DNA of 64,000 bases, from assembly GCA_934045905.1 (NCBI GenBank), contig OW203762.1:48509411-48573410 (forward strand). The letters run 5' to 3'. The position numbers were made by a program, and so were the translations under genes. The notes under the pieces were generated by a model. That model was not told the origin of the DNA. It worked only from the letters and a program-made list of their open reading frames with translations, and made no database searches. The stretch comes from Leuctra nigra. Its lineage: Eukaryota > Arthropoda > Insecta > Plecoptera > Leuctridae. Shown here one piece after another: positions 47,301-64,000 of the stretch; within the stretch, counting starts at the first letter, position 1; each line of letters begins with the position of its first letter.

Positions 47301-47875
47301 CCTTGAGACGCAGCTGTTAACTGTGCGCAAAACAAATGTATTTCAACTACACTCTTAAAAAAAAAAAAAAAAATTTTTTTTTTTTTTTTTTTTTTTGGTA
47401 CCCGCGATTATTATTTATTACCCGAGTAATTGATTACCCGGAACCGCCCGGGTACCCGCCGACATCCCTAGTACCTACCAGTAATGCAATTAGAGGAGAA
47501 AACCAGAAACAAATTTCAAGGAACGCCCTCAAATTTCACCCTCAAGGAACGCTTAGCAACCGTAGACAGTTGAAATTTTTACTGGGCATCTGGGAGGCAT
47601 AGACCTACATGCCGCATTAAGGGAAAAACCTGTAGTGTTCCCAAACCTAACTCAGTAACGCCAGTCTCATTACTTTTCTGCCACACCTCGTATATACAAT
47701 TCACATCTGTATGCATAAGCTCTACCATATTGTTTTGACTTGTAGGGCTGGTGTTACGCTACGCAAGCTGTTCAAGAAGAGGTGCAAAGAGCTCGGACTG
47801 CATTCACTCGACTCGCTGGACGACAAACACGTCATATTCCATGGCCAGACAGACAGAAGCACTTCAGTTGGATGA
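14417..47875 (+). CDS. BAZ1A: ACF1/BAZ1A homologue, large subunit of ISWI chromatin remodellers (ACF/CHRAC)
   Basis: 26 coding exons: 14417-14529, 14767-14905, 24854-24993, 27070-27132, 27590-27785, 28825-28998, 30656-30928, 31488-31718, 31937-32066, 32463-32687, 33017-33182, 33768-34044, 34325-34510, 34927-35172, 35530-35712, 36205-36291, 36367-36409, 37199-37366, 37665-37763, 38220-38359, 39322-39458, 39931-40118, 44633-44749, 45622-45794, 46592-46755, 47746-47875. All have GT-AG borders, and the sum is 1396 codons including stop. Domain order: WAC (about 20-125), charged coil (276-366), DDT (about 376-445), WHIM/WAKZ regions (487-943), PHD1 (1061-1105), PHD2 (1148-1191), bromodomain (about 1270-1375). 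The family pairs with the ISWI ATPase to space nucleosomes. Start MPLLNNVPF matches the vertebrate MPLL start. Human BAZ1A is about 1556 aa. Confidence 0.95.
15190..15874. mobile_element. Non-autonomous DNA element with subterminal CAGTAGTTGCGCA repeats
   Basis: The ends GGTAGGGTGACACAGATAGT and its inverted partner ending GTCTCTGTCACCCTACC (to 15874) match with few changes. AGTAGTTGCGC occurs near the left end (about 15207), at about 15400 and at about 15440. Inverted TGCGCAACTACTGT occurs near 15829 and 15846. Weaker copies lie near 15412 and 15623. There is no transposase frame. Repeated words near the ends resemble transposase-binding arrays of known DNA transposons. No target duplication was found. 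Confidence 0.7.
16651..17020. repeat. Duplicated intronic segment; second copy carries an extra 24-bp hairpin
   Basis: 16651-16800 and 16828-17020 are direct copies starting GAAAATTCCTACAAAATTTG. They align through GCGAGTAG and then CC/TT..CCATTTCTCCTGTTT. The second copy has 24 extra bases (16967-16990) at that point, including the near-palindrome TGGGGTCTGTCAGACCCCA. The same palindrome occurs at 24747-24765, and an inverted half-site occurs at about 17148-17163. Confidence 0.75.
17570..20656 (-). CDS. LINE ORF2: APE-type endonuclease plus reverse transcriptase
   Basis: The frame is open from 20656 (after a TGA) to the stop at 17570, over 1000 codons. Endonuclease blocks: FGTLNIVSLNG, LSEAKWKG, VQVYAPQ, GDFNAKVG and SDHRLLE. 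RT blocks: GFRRGRSTIDAIF, FLDLEKAYDRLPR, GLRQGSVLSPTLF and the catalytic YADD in LIYADDVVVW. The C-terminal part (RLRWFGHMKRM, GRPRDRW) ends in a poly-Glu run. All catalytic residues expected for nicking and reverse transcription are present. No ATG precedes the endonuclease domain: the first Met lies about 57 residues after the LEPHSV region. Start codon use is therefore unexplained, and the frame overlaps the end of ORF1 in the -1 register. Confidence 0.93.
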   Translation of the reverse strand, partial: EESSGFLEPHSVETSDVVQETAPEAGSNRAKRRTRKERQIGSRIEFTFGTLNIVSLNGKVEEMIDVMVERKLLFLGLSEAKWKGSGSKDLRNGFKLWWSGGLEGRNGVAVVVSPKVSDFVVDVKCHSDRLMSLILKASDKMTVEVVQVYAPQAGRAVEEKESFSEEIEKVLERSKYELIVMGDFNAKVGSDRKGYEEVLGKYGVDERNRDGERLLDMCRRNQLKIGNSWFQKRRSHCITRYGYGEDRSESVIDYICVGDSLRQSIIDIKVCPAVSLDSDHRLLECTLRIDVQKPVVTVSHKRIKGWKLQDPAVKNEFRNKIKNRVPVGELRDVEEEWQEFKNAIVAGAEQLCGRAGGRRKEKETRWWNNRVKVAVKEKRLAWQKYELDRSLECKHQYRICRRNVACIVEEEKDKSMKELADKLVEDFNGNKKMIYGLVKEKRGTRDDLKSMKNDKGDLISDVMKINQMWGKYFENLLNVKKDLNVSMGEEELQIGSEMEDSEMEEDLCDAEVTRAMREMKNGRAPGIDEVTIEMVKAAGEDGRRWLCRVIRAAWEQKRIPVDWEKGIIVLLFKKGDRRKCNNYRGVTLLCQCAKLFEKIVERRLKNYVEEGLREEQYGFRRGRSTIDAIFTVRQMMEQQWERGQEMHMAFLDLEKAYDRLPREIVWECLVKRGIGKDLVERIKCMYQNSVSCVQSGVGRSEWFSISEGLRQGSVLSPTLFIIVMDELLKKAEPNEGIDTQTLIYADDVVVWGETREEVQLKIDKWSEETEKMGLRISEEKSEVMTMERKKLKHGHARIKLGEGWLKEVEEFKYLGSLLTNKAKVDREIQERRKKAEAFYQAVRKLLWNEKFPQVCKIIMYKMYFKPILTYGAVTWSAGGKEMNQLQAAEMKFLRSVKGVTRMDRIQSRKIRKELGVERLVFKLGRERLRWFGHMKRMGTDRVPRRVFEAATGGTRRVGRPRDRWIGLIKEDVLERGGRWSELEAERQWEDRTWWKEFVEQLEVEEEEEEEEEEETPGVASRFPGVLRP
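20605..22224 (-). CDS. LINE ORF1: PHD finger, Ser/Pro/Asn repeat and SGNH-esterase-like domain
   Basis: 539 aa starting at ATG 22224-22222. A C4HC3 PHD-type finger has ligands C22, C25, C36, C39, H44, C47, C65 and C68. A charged helical stretch follows (about 100-160). Then come twelve full copies and a partial copy of a 15-residue repeat, SDQGSTDLSEPNIAP or SDVGSSDLSGPNIAP. The C-terminal half looks like an SGNH/GDSL hydrolase: LLLGDISGSMG (block I-like), LFVGTRD (GxND-like) and WDWHRSIGEG (DxxH-like). Esterase-type ORF1 proteins are known in CR1/L2-like LINEs. The domain call is inference from motifs. Confidence 0.85.
   Translation of the reverse strand: MADGVVLHSQRQVKNKVDSAVCPHCTKIVKKSGIKCMMCGKWNHFSCAGLASKNYKAGSESTWTCEGCKSKVRVDKNIGGDKVFVKQRRHKTVGKTEKLVKWILEQIKYEEQGGMKKKMKQNRHRVLKSEVVKGIVATFMWMEGRLQEMEKQLEEVRSSQSDQGSSDLSGPNIAPSDVGSSDLSGPNIAPSDVGSSDLSGPNIAPSDVGSSDLSGPNIAPSDQGSTDLSEPNIAPSDQGSTDLSEPNIAPSDQGSTDLSEPNIAPSDQGSTDLSEPNIAPSDQGSSDLSGPNIAPSDVGSTDLSEPNIAPSDQGSSDLSGPNIAPSDVGSSDLSEPNIALSDQGSSNPSGPSNDGRESGGRSNGGTECHLLLGDISGSMGVGFCADQAGFRAHQLPGIRIQKLSSEMENYCIREEPVTVTLFVGTRDLLEGRSRNDIMDDVRELLKAVKSRFGVSCKVYMASMLTGKGSGPRELNNCVRAVCKEQGVWNISLRGMQRGLLGKWDWHRSIGEGLRNVIEERTSERSHQGFWSRTVWRRVT
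21195..21745 (-). repeat. 45-bp coding minisatellite in LINE ORF1
   Basis: Twelve to thirteen tandem 45-bp units encode the 15-residue repeat. Because 45 is a multiple of 3, three frames on the opposite strand also stay open for 200-215 codons; these are not genes. Variants alternate between two types (TDLSEPN and SDLSGPN), which points to unequal exchange. Confidence 0.92.
22726..23778. repeat. Dispersed 14-bp word GTAACAGARTGGAC
   Basis: Direct copies lie at 23067-23080, 23086-23099 (one variant base), 23398-23411, 23415-23428, 23571-23584 and 23765-23778. One inverted copy (GTCCATTCTGTTAC) lies at 22726-22739. The intervening DNA is unrelated AT-rich sequence. Confidence 0.8.
25340..25875. 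mobile_element. Degraded hAT-like element rich in AATCGATT
   Basis: The left end TAGTGTTCAGGATTACGATT and right end ...TTATCGATGAACACCCCTA are rough inverted copies. Reversed, the right end starts TAGGGGTGTTCATCG, like the hAT termini elsewhere in the window. Subterminal AATCGATTATT words occur at both ends. No clear target duplication. Confidence 0.5.
26108..26299 (-). mobile_element. 5'-truncated LINE 3' end
   Basis: It matches the last 165 bp of the full-length LINE (CACTAGGGCCGCAGGACT, poly-Glu coding GA-rich run). An 8-bp flanking repeat TACTTATA lies at 26100-26107 and 26300-26307. Only the 3' tail was copied. Confidence 0.85.
27786..28824 (+). other. ACF1 intron 5 with an old repeat remnant
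   Basis: GGATACAGT is repeated in tandem near 27998-28034. About 28070-28330 (TTGAACCAATCAACGG..., CAAAATTTCAGCTTGATCGG) resembles the ACCGATTN..GAAATTTT-type repeats seen in the A units and at 36520 and 61000. No gene. Confidence 0.4.
29319..29945. mobile_element. pogo/Tigger-like non-autonomous element
   Basis: The termini CAGTAAACCCTCGTTAATTC and its inverted partner ending GAGGGTTTACTG are flanked by TA on both sides (29317-29318, 29946-29947). This is typical of the Tc1/mariner-pogo group. TTCGAATT words recur near the ends. The interior has an A/T homopolymer hairpin and no transposase. Confidence 0.85.
30084..30503. mobile_element. Inverted-repeat MITE (about 420 bp) in ACF1 intron 6
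   Basis: TATTCTAAATTTCC at the left pairs with GGAAATTTAGAATA at the right. Inside, GTATCAATTCATAG pairs with CTATGAATTGATAC. No coding frame. Confidence 0.65.
31011..31096. repeat. Hairpin in ACF1 intron 7
   Basis: ACAGTTTGTTTTTCC...GTTTGAACTCT pairs with AGAGTTCAAAC...GGAAAAACAAACTGT. The arms are about 29 bp with one small mismatch region. Probably a tiny MITE. Confidence 0.65.
32324..32371 (+). repeat. (TTA)n microsatellite
   Basis: About sixteen TTA units in ACF1 intron 9. Confidence 0.9.
33385..33605 (-). mobile_element. 3' fragment of a second LINE subfamily
   Basis: On the minus strand it encodes a decayed LINE C-terminus: KWSEHLLRMPESRLPAQVW, then RRNLGRPRKRW. This is the same WxxHxxRM...GRPRxRW pattern as the full-length element but clearly a different family, with a (GAT)n-like tail near 33390. 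It is 5'-truncated and antisense to ACF1. Confidence 0.7.
34045..38219 (+). other. ACF1 introns 12-19
   Basis: Introns of 75-790 bp between GC-rich exons. 34740-34860 has imperfect GAAATC(C/T)-type repeats. 36470-36600 holds an old repeat (CACTCTTATGGCTCTTTTTG, then CCAATTGATCTGAAATTTTG) with a relative at 60915-61090. Nothing else was recognised. Confidence 0.45.
38220..40118 (+). other. BAZ1A: ACF1 tandem PHD fingers (exons 20-22)
   Basis: PHD1: CRLC...CDNC...HHLYC...WFCPKC (residues 1061-1105, exons 20-21). PHD2: CDKCGEGGHVLCC...FHIEC...WFCPVC (residues 1148-1191, exon 22). All Cys/His ligands are present in both. A Glu-rich linker encoded by GAG/GAA repeats (39411-39458) separates them. 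Two fingers match insect Acf1; human BAZ1A has one. Reading past the exon 22 donor would stop at 40144. Confidence 0.92.
38561..39059 (-). mobile_element. 5'-truncated LINE (related subfamily), perfect 11-bp target duplication
   Basis: It encodes the last 140 codons of a LINE ORF2 (KFLRSVKGVTKMDRLRSR, RLRWFGHMKRM, RRVGRPREKW, poly-Glu), open to its stop. The flanking direct repeat TTTACAAGTTA lies at 38550-38560 and 39060-39070. The tail is (AAT)n. It lies between the two exons of PHD1 (intron 20), antisense to ACF1. Confidence 0.9.
40119..44632 (+). other. ACF1 intron 22 (4.5 kb)
   Basis: Apart from the candidate exon at 42426-43063, no gene, RNA or clear transposon was recognised. A (TAA)n run lies near 43397-43411, and GGTACCTA-type short repeats lie at 43854-43910. 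Confidence 0.5.
42426..43063 (+). CDS. Candidate alternative last exon of ACF1, 9-residue repeat tail
   Basis: An open frame runs about 212 codons after the acceptor GTTTCTTACTTTTAG|TTTGCC to the stop at 43061-43063. Joined to the exon 22 donor (phase 1), the frame is exactly maintained. The product is basic and Pro-rich: degenerate NPALNPSVRLE-like units, then about eleven 9-residue repeats (LRLNPVVKP, LRIKPVGHP) from a 27-bp minisatellite. An isoform ending here would keep both PHD fingers and lose the bromodomain. No canonical poly(A) signal was found close downstream, and no family was recognised. It may be only an intronic minisatellite with a chance frame. Confidence 0.35.
44852..45136 (-). 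mobile_element. 5'-truncated LINE 3' end
   Basis: It matches the 3' end of the full-length LINE (GGGTCAGGGGGTGGGTGTTC, CACTAGGGCCGCAGGACTCC) with a decayed coding tail. An AATAATCAA-type repeat lies at both sides (about 44840 and 45140) and may be the target duplication. Antisense in ACF1 intron 23. Confidence 0.8.
45189..45303. mobile_element. Small MITE, termini CGTTTTCCACTGGCCGC
   Basis: 17-bp perfect inverted ends at 45189-45205 and 45287-45303, 115 bp in total. The interior includes GTGCAGTGCAGTG. No coding frame. Confidence 0.75.
45622..47875 (+). other. BAZ1A: ACF1 bromodomain (exons 24-26)
   Basis: HHRDAWPFLRPV carries the WPF shelf, VPDYHLIIKRPMDLGTM the ZA loop, and ENCKMYNHFDALEY the conserved acetyl-lysine-reading Asn. 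The helix AGVTLRKLFKKRCKELGL completes the fold. The protein ends 38 residues into the last exon's second half with a short non-conserved tail. Confidence 0.93.
46824..47470. mobile_element. hAT-type non-autonomous element, 8-bp target duplication
   Basis: Inverted ends TAGGGATGTCGGCGGGT, with perfect flanking 8-bp repeats GTACCTAC (46816-46823 and 47471-47478). The interior has GGGTACCCG words, a C run and A/T homopolymers. It sits in the intron between the last two bromodomain exons. Confidence 0.9.
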
Positions 47876-48011
47876 ACCACAAATACAGCAAAAATCTAGA
47901 AATCTTTACCTGGTTAATTCATTAGATAGTAGTTAAAATTAATTATACGTAGGCTAAAAGTCTAAATTTTCGTTATATGCAGGTATGGATTTCTTGTAGT
48001 TTTCATTGTTA

Positions 48012-48017
48012 AATAAA
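48012..48017 (+). terminator. Poly(A) signal AATAAA for ACF1
   Basis: AATAAA 137 bp after the ACF1 stop codon, the first canonical hexamer in the 3' flank. Confidence 0.6.
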
Positions 48018-48778
48018 TATACTGTAAAAGGGAGTTTTCTATTTTACATTTGGCAATTCAGTTCTCTCATCAGAGTGAAGCAGTTAAGTTCACAGGACGA
48101 TTATGCAGATATGCTCATCACCTACATACGCAATCGATCCTCTTCGCATGAAATAACTAATACTAGCTGTTGACATGTACAGACAGATCGCTTAGTAACT
48201 GTATTGAATAGTAATTATCATAGTGCTGGAAATCCCGGTTGATTACAATTTTAATTTATTTTTATGATTATTGTTTGTAAGAAAATTACTATCATCAATA
48301 TAAAAATAATAAATCTGCAAGACTTATAAATGGAAGCATTTACCAAGGAATCGTAACCACTCACCACCTATAAATATGTACACACGGCAAAACAAAAAAT
48401 GATCACTCGGTTAATCTGATTGATTGAAAAATATTAGATTGCACCATCAGAAATCAGTCCATGCGATCTCCTCGCTCACATTTCAAAGATAACATTGATT
48501 GTTCAGTAACCTGACCAGCAGTCATTCAAATTTGTTCACAACCATTTTTTCTTTTGCAATGTGTATACATACTACCTACGCATATTTATTTAGACCAGTA
48601 CTGCTCTAGGGGAGTCGGCACTGATGGGAAGGTCAGGGAGGCGTGAGGGGTTCGGTTCACTATCAGGGAGCAGGCCATGTTTACCAATAGGTCCTGCCAG
48701 GGCGCACTTCCCTGTGAAATTTATTATTATTAACTTATTCTTGTTGGAACTTAACTCCTGCGTGACTATTCTCGAGTT

Positions 48779-48960
48779 AAAACTCTTCGTTTCATTTGGA
48801 CTTTCACAAGTTCTTTTTAATTTACTACATTACAATAATATTTCGGTTATAATTCAATAACCTTTATCAGGTTACATATTGAAGTTGAGGTTGTTTGAAG
48901 GTTATTGAAGTAGTAAATTTAAAAAAAAACTTGTGAAAGTCCAAATAAAGCAGAGTTTTT
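48779..48960. repeat. Foldback repeat, arms about 50 bp
   Basis: AAAACTCT...TTTGGACTTTCACAAGTT...TAATTTACTAC on the left pairs with GTAGTAAATTTA...AACTTGTGAAAGTCCAAA...AGAGTTTT on the right. Likely a MITE remnant. Confidence 0.65.
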
Positions 48961-49557
48961 AAAATCAATATCCAAGTTTAAGAGCTGAAGTAATTTATTC
49001 TGGAGTTGATTGAAATGTTCACCATGTGGAAATAAGTTACCTACTGCACAATGGATTCAGCTACTTTATCATTGATAAAACAAAAGATTTCACATAGCTG
49101 AACATTTTCACATGCGGTTTTGATTCGAGAATAGGTACCTACCCTGCCACCGAATTGATCGCAAAAATCAGAATTTAAATTACAAAAAAATACTACGTGG
49201 TAAAATACCAACATCTATCCTATGAATATTTTTAATCATATCAAACATAAACATGTGTTGAATGAATTTCCAAAATGTGCAATAAAATGAGCATGAAAGT
49301 TAAATTAGGTGGGGCTGGATAGGATAGGTCAAAAGATTTTCAATAGGAAAATACAAGTTTCTTTACCTACTAATGAAATTTATTCCATTCACAAATGTAC
49401 AGTTCTTGAAAATGGGTAAATAAAGTTAAATATCATGAAACAAATTGTAGTTTGAATTACATTCTAATAACGCAGTTTTGCTGCAGAAACTAAACGAGGT
49501 CCAGTAGGTTTCAGTAAATCTGAGATAAGAGATTTAGAAATAAAAATGAAATGATAT

Positions 49558-49563
49558 TTTATT
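49558..49563 (-). terminator. Poly(A) signal AATAAA for PRPF39
   Basis: TTTATT on the plus strand reads AATAAA on the minus strand, about 135 bp past the PRPF39 stop. Confidence 0.55.
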
Positions 49564-49697
49564 AGCCCATGCCCTGCTAGTGTGTGTAAATTAATTTCAT
49601 TAATTTAACATGATACTGCTGGGTCAAATAAATTTTGCAGTGATAATAAGCTATCAGGCAGAATGTAAAAAATGTGTTAAAACTACTGCCGAGTTGC

Positions 49698-63051
<13,354 letters not shown>

Positions 63052-64000
63052 CTTGAATACAAAAGAGGAAGTCTCAACATTGTCATGAGTCATGCACATT
63101 CAGCTGTCCTGCTGTCACCTGCTTAGTTGGCTACCGGGGCACTACTTCATCGGGAGGAGAAAATTATCACGAAATATCAAAATTTCAGTTCATAAGGCAA
63201 TATTAATTTTTATTTTGCTAAATAATTAAAAATATGCTCTATTAAAAAGATGGCAATGGGATGGCTGTTTAGTTGGTCTACCATCACTAAACACAATTTA
63301 TTTTTATTATCATCGGATTTCAAGAATTTATACCTCACTTTAAGAGCATAATAGGCCTGCTGCTATTCAAGAATGTTGTGCATATCCAAATAATAGGTAC
63401 CTAGGTAGGTCCAAACCCCGTAAGAAACCCCTTATTCAGACAAATTTCATGTGAATGGTAGCTAGACCACTGATATGTAACACTGGATAGAGGATCCATA
63501 TGATAACTCCACTAGCCGCCTAAGGTCAGGTTTTGGCGTCCCTTATGTAACAGCAAATCAGACATTCAAATGCCATCATTTGTTTTTTCCTTCCGCCACA
63601 TTGATGAAAATAAACTCATTTCGTTGCAAAGAAGAGAATGTTTAATGTGCAATTGTTTTATTTATTGTATTGATTGATTTATATGTTTAATATCCTTTAA
63701 TTAATTATATTTTCATTTGCAAAGTGGGAGAGGCGTAGTAGGAACGTGACTTGAATTGACCAATCAGATAGTTTTGTGACGCCAATCTTTATCCTCCGTG
63801 TTGGCAACATTTTCGTTTATCAAAAACCGTCCACGTAGTAGGTATGTCAGTAGGTCTGTTCTGGGGTGTTCTAACCTGCTCGGAGTCGGAACACACCGGA
63901 AGTCGTCAGGGAAAAGTTTACTTATACCTATCCGTCGAGTTTTGATTCGTAATTCATGCACCCAACACAATCGGTGACGGCTTACGCTTGCTCCGAGCAG
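63052..64000 (-). other. Upstream of the first recognised PRPF39 exon
   Basis: This should hold intron or 5' sequence of PRPF39. CCGAGCAG|GTTAGA at about 63873 is a good minus-strand donor, but its upstream frame in the required phase meets a stop within 16 codons and has no ATG. The start exon is therefore either non-coding here or beyond the window. Confidence 0.35.

Larger units (their letters stand above)
47876..49697. other. Convergent intergenic region between ACF1 and PRPF39
   Basis: It holds the ACF1 3' UTR, a foldback repeat (48779-48960) and the PRPF39 3' UTR. A weak match to the 5'-end repeat family lies at about 48494-48540. No other gene was seen. Confidence 0.6.

Noticed and set aside
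63764..63970. First coding exon of PRPF39
   Set aside because: The donor at about 63873 gives phase 2 in this frame, while the next exon needs phase 1; the required frame has a stop close upstream and no ATG.

Overview
The window is nuclear DNA from an animal, most likely an insect. The genes have many small exons with GT-AG introns, and the DNA between exons is AT-rich and packed with small DNA transposons, foldback elements and LINE fragments. The ACF1 homologue has two PHD fingers, as in insects, whereas the human protein has one. I cannot fix the order from sequence alone.

Four protein-coding loci can be reconstructed exon by exon, and reading frame is kept across every junction. (1) 6694-9165, minus strand: a C1orf43 (NICE-3) homologue, 4 exons, 252 aa. 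(2) 9856-12469, plus strand: a bicistronic MOCS2 locus encoding both subunits of molybdopterin synthase, MOCS2A (91 aa) and MOCS2B (146 aa). (3) 14417-47875, plus strand: an ACF1/BAZ1A homologue, 26 coding exons, 1395 aa, with WAC, DDT, WHIM/WAKZ-type regions, PHD1, PHD2 and bromodomain. (4) 49698-63051, minus strand: a PRPF39 homologue, 14 coding exons in the window, at least 1020 aa, with its 5' end not found. C1orf43 and MOCS2 are divergent with about 0.7 kb between start codons. ACF1 and PRPF39 are convergent with about 1.8 kb between stop codons.

Layout: 1-6483 is gene-free repeat DNA. It holds a foldback element, a small MITE, a 1.76-kb tandem duplication with ten exact copies of a composite ETS/CRE word (CCGGAAGTGACGTCA), and a 0.6-kb tandem duplication whose tails are inverted copies of part of the 1.76-kb unit. 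6694-12469 carries C1orf43 and MOCS2. 12470-14416 is the ACF1 upstream region. ACF1 intron 2 (about 10 kb) holds an apparently intact two-ORF LINE (17.5-22.26 kb, antisense to the host gene) and several hairpin or inverted-repeat structures. Four further LINE 3'-end fragments lie in later ACF1 introns, all antisense. PRPF39 introns carry hAT-type elements with 8-bp target duplications, one of them interrupted by a tRNA-derived SINE, and a decayed partial copy of a PRPF39 exon.

The genes are housekeeping functions with no evident shared pathway: molybdenum cofactor synthesis, chromatin remodelling, U1-snRNP-associated splicing and a small membrane protein. The least ordinary signals are the ETS/CRE array, splicing that creates the exact Gly-Gly end of MOCS2A, a candidate -1 frameshift joining the LINE ORFs, a phase-compatible alternative last exon in ACF1 intron 22, and the copied PRPF39 exon.
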